A stretch of DNA of 64,000 nt from an uncultured Ectothiorhodospiraceae bacterium (GTDB lineage: Bacteria > Pseudomonadota > Gammaproteobacteria > UBA9214): assembly GCA_947259415.1 (NCBI GenBank), contig CAMYMI010000014.1, forward strand, positions 58,685-122,684, written 5' to 3'. The notes beneath the pieces were generated by a model. That model worked only from the letters and a program-made list of their open reading frames with translations, ran no database searches and was not told the origin of the DNA. Both the position numbers and the translations under genes were made by a program. Of this stretch, positions 15,779 to 25,832 are shown in pieces. Numbering within the stretch: the first letter of the stretch is position 1; the number at the start of each line of letters is the position of its first letter.

Positions 15779-17185
15779 ATGGCAGGTACCGCCACGGTCC
15801 GTGTCAGCCTGTGGCTGTTTTTTGCGTTTATGCTCGGTGCCTGCGGCAAGCCACCTTCCCTCCTCGAGCAGGTCCAGTCCCGGAATGAGCTGATCGTGAT
15901 CACCCGCAACAGCCCGACCACCTATTACGAAGGCGTCGACGGCCCGACAGGGTTCGAATACGAACTCGCCAAGGGCTTTGCGGACTATCTCGGCGTTGAA
16001 CTGCGCATTGTGGTACCCCCCAATTTCACTGACATCCTGCCCCTGGTGGCGCGCGGCGATGGGCATTTGGCTGCGGCCGGCCTGACGGTCACTAACAGAC
16101 GCAAGCTGACCGTGCGCTTCGGTCCGGTCTACCAGGAAATCACGCCCCAACTGATCTATCGCATGGGCTCTGTCCGACCCAAGACATTCGATGATCTCGA
16201 AGGGCACCTCGAAGTAGTCGCCGGCAGCAGCCACGTGGAGCGCCTGGAGATCCTGCGCAGCAAGCACCCCGAACTCAGCTGGCAGGAAAATGAGCAATTG
16301 GAGAGCGAGGAACTGCTGACCATGGTTTGGCAGCAACTGATAGACTACACCATCGCCGATTCCAACGAACTCTCCATCAATCGGCGGTTTTATCCCGAAT
16401 TGCGGCCTGCCTTTGATATCAGTTCGCCGCGAGCGCTGGCCTGGGCCTTCTCCCGCCGCGATGATGACAGCCTCTACAATACGGCCGTGGACTACTTTGC
16501 CGCTATCCGGAAAGACGGCTCACTGGAACAACTGATCGAACGCTACTACGGTCATATCACCGAATTCGACTATGTCGGTACACGCCGCTACCAGGCGCAC
16601 ATCGAACAGCGGCTGCCGACTTATCTGGACATTTTCAAGCAAGCCGGCGAGCTGGTGAGCATGGATTGGCGACTGATCGCGGCCATCAGCTATCAGGAGT
16701 CCCACTGGGAGGAGGATGCGGTTTCTCCGACGGGTGTGCGCGGGCTGATGATGCTGACCCAGGCAGCGGCCAAGGACATGGGCATCGAAAACCGGCTGGA
16801 CCCGACACAAAGCATCCTCGGTGGGGCCAGGTATTTCGAACGCATGCGGGATAAAATCCCGGAGCGGATCACGGAGCCCGACCGCACCTGGCTGGCCCTG
16901 GCGGCCTACAACGTCGGCTACGGACACCTCGAGGATGCACGGATCCTCACTCAGAAAAACGACGGTGACTCGGACAAATGGATCGATGTTAAAGAGAACC
17001 TGCCGCTGCTGAGCCAGAAGAATTGGTACAAGCAGACCCGCTATGGCTATGCCCGCGGACGCGAGCCGGTCCGCTATGTGGAAAATATCCGCTCCTACTA
17101 TGACATTCTGATCTGGTACACGGACCGCGAGGTCGTCGAGGTCGAGGTATCAAAACCGATGCTGCTGGACTCCCCCGCTCTGTAG
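15779..17185 (+). CDS. mltF: membrane-bound lytic murein transglycosylase F
   Basis: This protein of about 468 residues has a lipoprotein signal (LWLFFAFMLGAC). A periplasmic SBP_bac_3-like domain (LIVITRNSPTTYYEGVDGPTGFEYEL onward, about 35-265) is followed by a goose-type SLT domain. The catalytic glutamate is in SYQESHWEEDAVSPTGVRG, followed by LMMLT and the AAYNVGYGHLEDAR motif. This two-domain architecture defines MltF. It cleaves the glycan strand to leave 1,6-anhydro-muropeptides. An earlier in-frame start at 15713 exists, but the ATG at 15779 places the signal peptide near the N-terminus. Confidence 0.92.
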   Translation: MAGTATVRVSLWLFFAFMLGACGKPPSLLEQVQSRNELIVITRNSPTTYYEGVDGPTGFEYELAKGFADYLGVELRIVVPPNFTDILPLVARGDGHLAAAGLTVTNRRKLTVRFGPVYQEITPQLIYRMGSVRPKTFDDLEGHLEVVAGSSHVERLEILRSKHPELSWQENEQLESEELLTMVWQQLIDYTIADSNELSINRRFYPELRPAFDISSPRALAWAFSRRDDDSLYNTAVDYFAAIRKDGSLEQLIERYYGHITEFDYVGTRRYQAHIEQRLPTYLDIFKQAGELVSMDWRLIAAISYQESHWEEDAVSPTGVRGLMMLTQAAAKDMGIENRLDPTQSILGGARYFERMRDKIPERITEPDRTWLALAAYNVGYGHLEDARILTQKNDGDSDKWIDVKENLPLLSQKNWYKQTRYGYARGREPVRYVENIRSYYDILIWYTDREVVEVEVSKPMLLDSPAL

Positions 17186-17194
17186 GGGTCTACC

Positions 17195-18193
17195 CTATTG
17201 AGCAAGCAGTTCCGCCTCCAGTGACAGGTAGACCTGGTAGGCATTGCGGCGATTCGCCTCGGCGAAGGCGGGCAGCGCCTCGAACGCCGACCAGTCAATG
17301 GCCTCATAGGCCTCGCTGAACGGTACGAATTCGCTGACCGCTTCCGTCATGTTATCGCGCAGGTGGGCCAGGTAACGGCGGGTCAGACCGATTGCCTCAT
17401 TGGGATTGTCAGCCGCGGCGCCATGCCCGGGGACCAGGGCCACCAGCTGTTCCTTCTCCATGCGCTCCAGCACCTTGAGCCAGTGCCGGGTATTGGCATC
17501 GCCCAGGAACGGGACCCGACCCTCAAAGATGACATCGCCTGAGAACAGCACCCGGTCGGGTGCCACGTAAAGCGTCAGGTCACCATCCGAGTGCGCAGCA
17601 CCCACGGTCGTGACAATGAACTCCACATCCCCGAGCCGGAAATGCCGACCCTCACTCAGGTACTGGTCGGGATAGACCAGCCGCGTGTTGTCATTGACCC
17701 AGGGGTCCAAGGTAAAGCGGCGCTCCTCGAGACGTTCCCTGGCGTTCTCTGATTCCAGGTATTTCCCGGCACCGGCAGGGGCCAGGATCTCGGCATCCAG
17801 GTCTTCGAAGACCTGCAATCCGTAGATATGATCAGCGTGGTAGTGGCTGAGAATCACCCGGACAATGGGTTCATCGGTGATGGTACGGATCTTTTCCAGC
17901 AGCAGCTGCCCCAGAGAAGGGGTACCGAGCGCGTCAAACACCACCACGCCGGCACCGGTCACGACAAATCCGGCGTTGGATATAAAGCCCTGATTGTCGG
18001 TCGCCACCCCGGGCGTGCCCTCAACATAGTAGACATGCTCGGAGACCTGCTTGACCTTCATGTCGACCGTAGCCGGAACATAAACGCTGCCGTTCCCCGG
18101 CGACAACTGTTCGCCGGCACCCACGACCAGGGTCCAGGCCATCAACATCACAACAGTAACAGTGCGCTTTACCACCATGTCAGAATCCTGCAA
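17195..18193 (-). CDS. secreted metallo-beta-lactamase-fold hydrolase
   Basis: This 332-residue MBL-fold enzyme has a signal peptide (VVKRTVTVVMLMAWTLVVGAG). Metal-binding motifs are HYHADH near residue 130, a His in AAHSDGDLTLYV, the Asp in LFSGDVIFEG and a terminal His in VPGHG. It resembles the periplasmic MBL proteins often found with quinoprotein or sulfur-oxidation genes, but no such genes are adjacent. It converges with mltF, the stop codons being only about 10 bp apart. The substrate is unknown. Two ATGs, at 18193 and 18178, are possible starts. Confidence 0.85.
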   Translation of the reverse strand: MQDSDMVVKRTVTVVMLMAWTLVVGAGEQLSPGNGSVYVPATVDMKVKQVSEHVYYVEGTPGVATDNQGFISNAGFVVTGAGVVVFDALGTPSLGQLLLEKIRTITDEPIVRVILSHYHADHIYGLQVFEDLDAEILAPAGAGKYLESENARERLEERRFTLDPWVNDNTRLVYPDQYLSEGRHFRLGDVEFIVTTVGAAHSDGDLTLYVAPDRVLFSGDVIFEGRVPFLGDANTRHWLKVLERMEKEQLVALVPGHGAAADNPNEAIGLTRRYLAHLRDNMTEAVSEFVPFSEAYEAIDWSAFEALPAFAEANRRNAYQVYLSLEAELLAQ

Positions 18194-18321
18194 CGATTAG
18201 GAGCCCGCCATCCCGGGCTGCCAGTCCAAAAGAAGTTTCCCTGCAATTCTTACTATAACAACATTATATAATTGCGGTTGGTCATCCGCGTCAACCGGGC
18301 TGCAACCGCAGGATTTTCGGT

Positions 18322-18792
<471 letters not shown>

Positions 18793-18809
18793 TCAATAGG
18801 GTCAGACTC

Positions 18810-19073
18810 ACTGCTGCCCTATAAACCTTGATTAGATTCTATTTAAGGTCATTAATGAAAATAATTTATTAAAGATAGTAATAAGATGCTGGACATGTAT
18901 GCAGTCACCTAAGCACAAACAGAACGTCCCTTCTCCTTCCGGGACTCTTTTCAGTACCCCCTCGAGGGGTAGAAGGACAGGATGAGGGGATCGAAATTCA
19001 ATTCGTTATCTTAATTTCACCCCCTCTCCCCAACCCTCTCCCGGAGGGAGAGGGAGTGCACGGTGTAGCAATG
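18810..19073 (-). repeat. MITE-like element, family M1, copy 2 (degenerate ends)
   Basis: The element begins with CACTGCTGCCCTATAAAC, two mismatches from the terminal repeat of the 34.7-kb copy, and ends with a poorly preserved partner. Inside are the same two modules in the same relative order. The first is a GAACGTCCCTTCTCC... GGACTCTTTTCAGTACCCCC block (18917-18990). The second is a hairpin module with CCCTCTCCC and GGGAGAGGG arms (about 19020-19055). It fills the gap between guaA and tadA, and the hairpin could act as guaA's terminator. Confidence 0.75.
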
Positions 19074-19094
19074 AATCTGACTAGATTGATCATG

Positions 19095-20681
19095 TTACTC
19101 CCACTCAATGGTCGCGGGCGGTTTTCCGGAGATGTCGTAGGCGACGCGGGAGATACCGGGCACCTCGTTGATGATGCGGCGCGAGACCAGATCGAGGAAT
19201 TCATACGGCAGGTGTGCCCAACGTGCGGTCATAAAGTCGATGGTTTCCACGGCACGCAGTGCCACCACGTAGGAGTAGCGACGGCCGTCACCCGTGACCC
19301 CGACCGACTTCACCGGAAGGAACACCGTGAAGGCCTGGCTGACGCCGTCATACAGGTCATGCTTGCGCAGTTCCTCGATGAATATATGGTCGGCCAGGCG
19401 CAGGGTATCGGCATACTCTTTCCTCACTTCGCCGAGGATACGCACGCCCAGGCCTGGACCCGGGAAGGGATGCCGGTACACCATGTCGAACGGTAGTCCG
19501 AGCTCCACACCGAGCTTGCGCACCTCGTCCTTGAACAGCTCTCGCAGCGGCTCCAGCAGCTTGAGGTTCATCTCCTCGGGCAGACCACCGACATTATGGT
19601 GGGACTTGATCAGCTGGGCCTTGCCGGTCTTGGCACCAGCGGATTCAATCACGTCAGGGTAGATCGTTCCCTGCGCCAGCCACTGGGTGTCGCTGCTCAG
19701 CTTGGCGGCCTCTTCCTCGAACACCTCGATAAACAGGTTGCCGATGATCTTGCGCTTCTGTTCCGGATCCTCGACCCCGTCGAGGCCCAGCAGGAAGCGC
19801 TGCTCCGCATCCACCCGGATCACGTGAACCCCCATGTGCTCGGCGAAGGTGGCCATCACCTGGTCCCCTTCCTGGTAACGCAACAGGCCGTTGTCCACGA
19901 ACACGCACACCAGCTGGTCGCCGATGGCCTTGTGCAACAGGGCGGCGACCACCGAAGAGTCCACACCGCCCGACAGGCCCAGCAGTACCTTTTCGTTGCC
20001 CACCTGGTCACGGATCGCCAGCATACTGCTCTCGATGATGTGGTCTGACGTCCACAGTGCATCACAACCGCACAGGTCGATGACAAAGCGGTTGACAATA
20101 CGGTCTCCCTGCCGGGTGTGCGTGACCTCGGGATGGAATTGCAGTCCGTAGAAGCCGCGCTCATCGTCGGCCATGGCGGCAATCGGCGCACTCCCGGTGG
20201 AGGCAATCAGCTTGAAGCCGTCCGGCAGCTCGGTGACATGATCACCATGGCTCATCCAGACATCCAGCAGGCCGTAGCCTTCGGGGCTGGTATGGTCCTC
20301 GATATCTGTCAGCAGGCGCGAATGACCGTGGGCGCGCACCTGTGCATAACCGTATTCATGGTGGGTCGCGGTCTCTACCTTGCCACCCAGCTGCATGGCC
20401 ATGGCCTGCATGCCGTAGCAGATACCCAGCACCGGCACACCCAGCTCGAACACCAGGGGCGGGACCTGCGGGGCATAGTCCGCGGTGACGGTCTCAGGCC
20501 CGCCCGAGAGGATGACACCCCTGGGATGGAAGATGCGGATCGCATCCTCCTCCATGTCATAGGGGTGGATTTCGCAATAGACGCCGGTCTCGCGCACCCG
20601 CCGCGCAATCAGCTGGGTGTACTGGGAACCGAAATCCAGTATCAGGATCCGGTGGGCATGTATGTCGTTAGTGGCGGTCAA
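19095..20681 (-). CDS. guaA: GMP synthase (glutamine-hydrolysing)
   Basis: This 528-residue enzyme aminates XMP to GMP using glutamine. The N-terminal class I amidotransferase has the nucleophile in [11 protein letters not shown] and the His/Glu pair in [10 protein letters not shown]. The ATP-pyrophosphatase domain has the P-loop [17 protein letters not shown]. The C-terminal dimerisation domain ends with PPATIEWE, as in nearly all GuaA. It lies downstream of guaB on the same strand, separated by an inverted-repeat element (20700-20858). The two enzymes form the guanine-nucleotide branch. Confidence 0.97.
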   Translation of the reverse strand: MTATNDIHAHRILILDFGSQYTQLIARRVRETGVYCEIHPYDMEEDAIRIFHPRGVILSGGPETVTADYAPQVPPLVFELGVPVLGICYGMQAMAMQLGGKVETATHHEYGYAQVRAHGHSRLLTDIEDHTSPEGYGLLDVWMSHGDHVTELPDGFKLIASTGSAPIAAMADDERGFYGLQFHPEVTHTRQGDRIVNRFVIDLCGCDALWTSDHIIESSMLAIRDQVGNEKVLLGLSGGVDSSVVAALLHKAIGDQLVCVFVDNGLLRYQEGDQVMATFAEHMGVHVIRVDAEQRFLLGLDGVEDPEQKRKIIGNLFIEVFEEEAAKLSSDTQWLAQGTIYPDVIESAGAKTGKAQLIKSHHNVGGLPEEMNLKLLEPLRELFKDEVRKLGVELGLPFDMVYRHPFPGPGLGVRILGEVRKEYADTLRLADHIFIEELRKHDLYDGVSQAFTVFLPVKSVGVTGDGRRYSYVVALRAVETIDFMTARWAHLPYEFLDLVSRRIINEVPGISRVAYDISGKPPATIEWE

Positions 20682-20699
20682 GGTTCGGCCTCAAAACAG

Positions 20700-20858
20700 T
20701 TCACCGCAGAGACGCAGAGGACGCGGAGAAAAAATCAGAAAAAGTATGCAGAAATGCAGACAAGGGATACGGTTGATTCATTGAAAGTGGTTCACAGCTA
20801 ACCGGCGGTGAACAATTTTCTTTGAACTCCTCAGCGTTCTCTGCGACTCTGCGGTGAA
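20700..20858. repeat. inverted-repeat element (MITE-like, CGCAGAG family M2) between guaB and guaA
   Basis: A 29-bp terminal repeat starting TTCACCGCAGAGACGCAGAG (20700-20728) is mirrored at 20830-20858 with three mismatches. The interior is A-rich and non-coding. Similar CGCAGAG units occur at about 34680 and inverted near 35055. It lies inside the guaBA transcription unit, so the transcript will contain the hairpin. Confidence 0.75.
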
Positions 20859-20882
20859 TAAGCCGTAAATAACCCGGCCCAT

Positions 20883-22340
20883 TCAGTCCACCCGGTAGTT
20901 GGGTGCTTCCTTGGTGATCGACACGTCATGTACATGACTTTCCTTCACGCCGGCATTGGTGACGCGCACGAACTCCGGTTTGCTACGCATTTCCTCAACA
21001 GTTACGCAGCCTGTGTAACCCATGCTGGAGCGCAGGCCGCCCATTAACTGGTGCAAGATGGTCAGCATGGTGCCCTTGTATGGAACCCGGCCCTCGATAC
21101 CTTCCGGCACCAGCTTGTCCTGCTCGCCACCCTCCTGGAAATAGCGGTCGCTGGAACCCTGTTGCATGGCACCCAGCGAACCCATCCCGCGGTAGGCCTT
21201 GTAGGAACGACCCTTGTACAGCTCCACCTCGCCGGGGGCCTCTTCGGTACCGGCCAGCATGCTGCCGATCATCACCGACCACGCACCCGCCGCAATGGCC
21301 TTGGCAATGTCACCCGAGTAGCGGATGCCGCCATCGGCAATCAGGGGGATGTCGTCCTTTCTGAGTTCCTCGGCCACGTTCGCGACCGCAGAGATCTGTG
21401 GCACACCGATCCCCGCCACGATACGGGTCGTGCAGATGGAACCGGGACCGATACCGACCTTGACCCCATCGGCACCGGCATCAACCAGGGCCCGTGCCGC
21501 GGCCCCGGTCGCGATATTGCCGCCGATGACCTGCACCCCGGGATAGTTTTTCTTGAGCCACTTCACGCGGTCGATGACGCCCTGCGAATGACCGTGGGCA
21601 GTGTCCACGATGATGACATCGACTTCGGCCTGTGCCAGTGCGGCAACGCGCTCTTCGGTCCCGCCGCCGGTGCCGACAGCCGCACCCACGCGCAGACGGC
21701 CCTGTTCGTCCTTGCAGGCGTTGGGAAAGTCGGTGGACTTCTGGATATCCTTGACAGTGATCATGCCGCGCAGCTTGAAATCACCATTGATCACCAGCAC
21801 GCGCTCTATCCGGTGCTTGTGCAGCAACGCGATGACCTCATCCTTTTCGGCCCCTTCCCTGACCGTTACCAGGCGGTCTTTCGGGGTCATGACACTGGTA
21901 ACCGGGTCGTCCAGGTTTGACACAAAGCGCCGGTCACGACTGGTGACGATACCCACCAGCCTGTCGCCATCCACGACCGGTACCCCGGAGATATTGTTGG
22001 CCCGGGTCAGTTCGATCACCTCGCGGATGCTGGCATTGGGACTCACCGTGATCGGGTCCTTGATTACGCCACTTTCGAACTTCTTGACCTGATGGACCTG
22101 TGCGGCCTGCTGCTCGGGCGTCATGTTCTTGTGAATGATGCCTACCCCGCCTTCCTGGGCCAGGGTAATGGCAAGGCGCGCCTCGGTGACCGTGTCCATG
22201 GCGGCGGACAGCAGGGGAATCTTCAACTGGATGTCGCGCGTCAACCGGGAGTGCAGGCTGACATCGCGCGGCAGTACCGTGGAATGCGCCGGTAACAGCA
22301 GGACATCGTCAAAAGTGAGGGCTTCCTGCACTATGCGCAT
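20883..22340 (-). CDS. guaB: IMP dehydrogenase
   Basis: This 485-residue enzyme oxidises IMP to XMP with NAD+. The chosen start (ATG at 22340) gives [20 protein letters not shown], the usual N-terminus; the longer frame upstream is not supported. Two CBS domains (about 95-205) interrupt the TIM barrel. The catalytic cysteine is in [12 protein letters not shown], the IMP loop is [12 protein letters not shown], and the flap carries [10 protein letters not shown]. It is the first gene of guaBA. Confidence 0.97.
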   Translation of the reverse strand: MRIVQEALTFDDVLLLPAHSTVLPRDVSLHSRLTRDIQLKIPLLSAAMDTVTEARLAITLAQEGGVGIIHKNMTPEQQAAQVHQVKKFESGVIKDPITVSPNASIREVIELTRANNISGVPVVDGDRLVGIVTSRDRRFVSNLDDPVTSVMTPKDRLVTVREGAEKDEVIALLHKHRIERVLVINGDFKLRGMITVKDIQKSTDFPNACKDEQGRLRVGAAVGTGGGTEERVAALAQAEVDVIIVDTAHGHSQGVIDRVKWLKKNYPGVQVIGGNIATGAAARALVDAGADGVKVGIGPGSICTTRIVAGIGVPQISAVANVAEELRKDDIPLIADGGIRYSGDIAKAIAAGAWSVMIGSMLAGTEEAPGEVELYKGRSYKAYRGMGSLGAMQQGSSDRYFQEGGEQDKLVPEGIEGRVPYKGTMLTILHQLMGGLRSSMGYTGCVTVEEMRSKPEFVRVTNAGVKESHVHDVSITKEAPNYRVD

Positions 22341-22471
22341 GGTTAATCCGGTCCGCAGTTGAGAATGGGCGCCAATTATAGGGACTGCACTGACTCCGGT
22401 AAACCGTGGCAATCGGGGATCGAACCGGCAGCGGGTCATCCGCGGCGGAAAAGGGTGTATCCTAGCGCTCC

Positions 22472-23848
22472 ATGGCGTCTCCAGACCTCGAAACCGGCAC
22501 CAAATCAGCCCAACGCGACATCTACAGCGTCTCCCGCCTCAACCGTGAGGTGCGCATGCTGCTGGAACAGGGATTCGCCCGGGTCTGGCTGGAAGGGGAA
22601 CTGTCCAATATCGCCCGCCCCTCGTCCGGCCATGTCTACTTCACGCTAAAGGACGCCCGCGCCCAGATTCGCGCCGCCATGTTCCGCAACCGGGGCCAGA
22701 TGCTGCGCTTTGCCCCGGAGGAAGGCATGCAGGTCCTGGTGCGCGCCAAGGTCAGCCTGTACGAACCGCGTGGCGACTATCAGCTCATTGTCGAACACAT
22801 GGAGGAGGCGGGTGACGGCGCCCTGCGCCGCGCCTTCGAGGAGCTCAAGCAGAAACTCGCCGCCGAAGGCCTGTTTGCTCCGGAAACCAAGCACGCCCTG
22901 CCTGCCCTGCCACGACGCATCGGCGTCATCACTTCGCCTTCGGGTGCCGCCATCCGCGACGTGCTCAGTGTCCTGCGGCGCCGCTTTCCGGCAATACCGG
23001 TCCTGGTCTACCCGGTTCCGGTACAAGGAAAGGATGCCGCTATCCAGATCGCGGACACCATCCGGCTGGCCTCGGACCGGGGCGACTGCGATGTGCTGAT
23101 ACTCACCCGTGGCGGCGGATCGCTGGAGGACCTGTGGTCATTCAACGAGGAAGTGGTTGCGCGCGCCGTGCATGCCTGCCGGATCCCCCTGGTCAGCGCC
23201 GTCGGACACGAAATCGATTTCACCATCGCCGACTTTGTCGCCGACCAACGGGCCCCGACCCCCTCGGCTGCGGCAGAACTGGTCAGTCCCGATCAGCAGG
23301 AGTGGCTGGCACGGATTAATACGCTTGCCGGCCGTCTGGAAAACCGCTGGCAGCAGGCACTGACTCTCGGCAGGCAGCAGGCCAGCTGGCTGCAAAAGCG
23401 CTTGCAGCAACTGCACCCCGGCCAGCAACTGCGTCAGCAGGGCCAGCGACTGGACCAGCTGGAACAACGCTCACGTTTTATTGTCAGTAAGTATATCAGT
23501 GACTTGAAGGCTGAACTTAATGAAGCTTCAGGGCGGCTCAAACGGCTTTCGCCGCTCCATGGCATCGCCCAGCAGCGGCTGCGGCAGGCCGCCCTTGGAC
23601 AGCGTCTCGGGAGCACCGCGCAACGCCTGCTGGCCGACAAGCAACGCCGACTGGCCCTCTGCAGCCGGGCACTGGATACCATCAGCCCGCTGGCCACCCT
23701 GGAGCGCGGCTACGCAATTGTCAGCCGGCTGCCGGAGCGGCATATTCTGCATCAGGCCAATCAGGTCAAGCCCGGAGACCAGGTGGAGGCCAGGCTGTCG
23801 GAAGGTATCCTGGTATGCACCGTCGAACAGGCCAGGGAGATCACCTAG
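22472..23848 (+). CDS. xseA: exodeoxyribonuclease VII large subunit
   Basis: This 458-residue XseA has an N-terminal OB-fold ([27 protein letters not shown]). The catalytic domain contains the signatures [18 protein letters not shown] and [18 protein letters not shown], plus [28 protein letters not shown] long coiled-coil C-terminal part follows. It degrades single-stranded DNA with XseB, which is not in the window. It is divergent from guaB and upstream of the M23 peptidase gene with a 39-bp gap. Confidence 0.96.
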   Translation: MASPDLETGTKSAQRDIYSVSRLNREVRMLLEQGFARVWLEGELSNIARPSSGHVYFTLKDARAQIRAAMFRNRGQMLRFAPEEGMQVLVRAKVSLYEPRGDYQLIVEHMEEAGDGALRRAFEELKQKLAAEGLFAPETKHALPALPRRIGVITSPSGAAIRDVLSVLRRRFPAIPVLVYPVPVQGKDAAIQIADTIRLASDRGDCDVLILTRGGGSLEDLWSFNEEVVARAVHACRIPLVSAVGHEIDFTIADFVADQRAPTPSAAAELVSPDQQEWLARINTLAGRLENRWQQALTLGRQQASWLQKRLQQLHPGQQLRQQGQRLDQLEQRSRFIVSKYISDLKAELNEASGRLKRLSPLHGIAQQRLRQAALGQRLGSTAQRLLADKQRRLALCSRALDTISPLATLERGYAIVSRLPERHILHQANQVKPGDQVEARLSEGILVCTVEQAREIT

Positions 23849-23887
23849 ACAGCTGTAATCCACTGGAGAACTTTCAGGAAATCCTTT

Positions 23888-24760
23888 ATGAATTGCATTA
23901 AACCATTCGCCCTTGTCACCCTCCTGTTCCTGTTGCCGGCAGGGGCCGGCGCCTTGACCTATAACCAGACACCGGTACCGGGAGGAATCGCCACCATCAA
24001 CCTGCCCGCCGATGTCGATCCGGCCACGCTGCGCTACCGGGAGCGCCGGGTACTGGTCACCCGCCAGGCTGATCGGGCCATCGCTGTCGTTGGACTGGCC
24101 CTGGGCGCCAAACCCGGAACCCACTACCTGGAGGCGCGCACCCGCAACGACGAGCCGCTGAGGCTGTCCTTCCAGGTATCGGACAAGGCCTATGAAACCC
24201 AGCACATCACCATCAAAGACAAGCGCAAGGTCAATCCGGAAAAACGTGACATGGAACGCATCAGCCGTGAACAGAAACAGATCAAGTCCGCCCTGCGCCA
24301 ATGGAGCGATACCGACACAGTGGCATTGGAATTCCTCAAACCGGTTGACGGGCCGACCAGCAGCCCGTTTGGCCTGCGGCGTTTTTTCAATGAACAGCCG
24401 CGCAAGCCACACAGCGGCCTCGATATTGCCGCTCCCGAAGGCACGCCGATCCGCGCCCCTGCCCCCGGCACCATCATCAATACCGGCGATTATTTCTTCA
24501 ACGGCAACACCGTATTCATCGATCACGGCCAGGGCCTGGTGACCATGTACTGCCACATGAACCGGATCGAGGTTGAAACCGGACAGCGCGTGGCGGCCGG
24601 TGAGGTTATCGGCGCGGTTGGGATGACCGGTCGTGTCACCGGCCCGCACCTGCACTGGGGTGTAAGCCTCAATGACAGCCGCGTGGACCCTACGCTGTTC
24701 ATGACCGGGACAGAAACCGCTGCAACAGGAGCGCCAGACATCGGAGGTAATGCCCCGTGA
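23888..24760 (+). CDS. periplasmic M23-family peptidoglycan endopeptidase
   Basis: This 290-residue protein has a signal peptide (MNCIKPFALVTLLFLLPAGAGA) and an N-terminal beta-rich region with extra strands. The C-terminal M23 (LytM-type) domain keeps its zinc ligands: His/Asp in KPHSGLDIAAPEGTP and the HxH in GPHLHWGVSLN, with the conserved VDPT motif after. All ligands are present, so it is probably an active DD-endopeptidase rather than an activator. It is followed by a small gene translationally coupled to it. Confidence 0.92.
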   Translation: MNCIKPFALVTLLFLLPAGAGALTYNQTPVPGGIATINLPADVDPATLRYRERRVLVTRQADRAIAVVGLALGAKPGTHYLEARTRNDEPLRLSFQVSDKAYETQHITIKDKRKVNPEKRDMERISREQKQIKSALRQWSDTDTVALEFLKPVDGPTSSPFGLRRFFNEQPRKPHSGLDIAAPEGTPIRAPAPGTIINTGDYFFNGNTVFIDHGQGLVTMYCHMNRIEVETGQRVAAGEVIGAVGMTGRVTGPHLHWGVSLNDSRVDPTLFMTGTETAATGAPDIGGNAP

Positions 24761-24957
24761 AATCACTGGATGAGTACGAATTATCGGATCTAAAACGTAT
24801 CTACCGGGCCCTGCACGGCCAGCTTCAGCAGGAATTCGAGTTGCTGGATTCCGACCTGCTACATGACCTGCAGCGCTATTTGCAGAACCAGGCCCGGGGG
24901 GACGGGACCGATGTCTCGGTTCATTCCCAGTGGTCTACCTGGCTGAACGACAGCTAG
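24757..24957 (+). CDS. small hypothetical protein coupled to the M23 peptidase gene
   Basis: This 66-residue acidic, helical protein starts at a GTG that overlaps the peptidase stop (GTGA), preceded 10 nt upstream by GGAGGT. There is no signal peptide and no cysteine. The spacing of Leu and charged residues (DEYELSDLKRIYRALHGQLQQEFELLDSDLLHDLQRYLQNQ) suggests two amphipathic helices. I do not recognise the family. The coupling makes it a likely real gene with a role tied to the peptidase or to cell-wall housekeeping. Confidence 0.65.
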   Translation: MKSLDEYELSDLKRIYRALHGQLQQEFELLDSDLLHDLQRYLQNQARGDGTDVSVHSQWSTWLNDS

Positions 24958-25018
24958 CCGGTCAACTGTTAGTTCTAACCGAGTGAGGATGACCGCAGCT
25001 GAAACTACTACCTAGACT

Positions 25019-25198
25019 CACTGTTGTCCAGTTAACTGCCTATGCCTCGCAGGAGCGCCTCGTTTATGCCCGGCGATTAATCGGGTGCAGGCGCGATAAA
25101 ACTGGGAGAGGATATCAATACAACTAACAGCCCTCTGATTTATAACCCCTCTCCCCAACCCTCTCCCGCAGGGAAAGGGAGTTAACGGGACAGCAATG
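25019..25198 (+). repeat. MITE-like element, family M1, copy 3 (internally shortened)
   Basis: The left end CACTGTTGTCCAGTTAAC and the right end GTTAACGGGACAGCAATG form an 18-bp terminal inverted repeat with three mismatches. They match the ends of the 34.7-kb copy. The right-hand hairpin module (CCCTCTCCC ... GGGAAAGGG) is retained, while the GAACGTCCC module is missing. The element is 180 bp long. Confidence 0.75.
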
Positions 25199-25205
25199 GC
25201 CTAAA

Positions 25206-25703
25206 CTACGAGTGCTCTTGCAGCACTTCCCGATAGAGCGCGGCATCGGCCTCGCTGAAACAACAGGCGATAATCTTCTTGAAGCGATCTGTGTAGGCCT
25301 GCATGGCCCTGATGGCAATGACAGCCGCCTGGTCTTTGGGATAACCGTACACGCCGGTGCTGATGCCCGGGAAGGCGATGCTGCACACATTATTCGCCAG
25401 TGCCAGTTCCAGGCTGTTGACATAGCAGGACCTCAGCAACTCTGGTTCACCCTGCTCGCCGCCGTGCCACACCGGGCCAACGGTGCTTATCACGTAGCGC
25501 GCGGGCAGGCGAAATCCCGGCGAGATCTTTGCCTTCCCGGTCTTGCAACCGCCCAGCGTCCGGTTGAAGGTCAGCAGTTGTGGTCCGGCAGCACGATGAA
25601 TAGCACCATCCACGCCGCCACCACCCAGCAGGCTGTTGTTGGCCGCGTTCACGATGGCATCCACTTCCAGGGCGGTAATGTCACCGCAGACCACCTCTAT
25701 CAT
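25206..25703 (-). CDS. macrodomain O-acetyl-ADP-ribose deacetylase
   Basis: This 165-residue single macrodomain protein starts at the ATG at 25703, which has an AGGAGGT ribosome-binding site. Hallmarks are [48 protein letters not shown] and the phosphate loop [15 protein letters not shown], with the adenine-binding Asp and the catalytic Asn/Asp region intact. Homologues of YmdB type remove acetyl from O-acetyl-ADP-ribose or mono-ADP-ribose from proteins. It lies next to an M1 element and divergent from the fusion gene at 25833. Confidence 0.93.
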   Translation of the reverse strand: MIEVVCGDITALEVDAIVNAANNSLLGGGGVDGAIHRAAGPQLLTFNRTLGGCKTGKAKISPGFRLPARYVISTVGPVWHGGEQGEPELLRSCYVNSLELALANNVCSIAFPGISTGVYGYPKDQAAVIAIRAMQAYTDRFKKIIACCFSEADAALYREVLQEHS

Positions 25704-25832
25704 GGAACACCGACCTCCTGTATCCACAATGGTCCAGTCCCAGTATAGCCGAGCCGGGTACTGGCGCAGTTGCGCCGCACACGATATGGTAACGTAAGTC
25801 TTATTGAATACCGGGGTTATTCGGGGGAACCC

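Noticed and set aside
15461..16336. 291-codon minus-strand frame
   Set aside because: It runs antisense through tRNA-Ser (CGA) and the start of mltF; both are firm, so this is a shadow frame.
23528..24766. 412-codon minus-strand frame
   Set aside because: It is antisense to the end of xseA and the whole M23 peptidase gene, which have clear family motifs.
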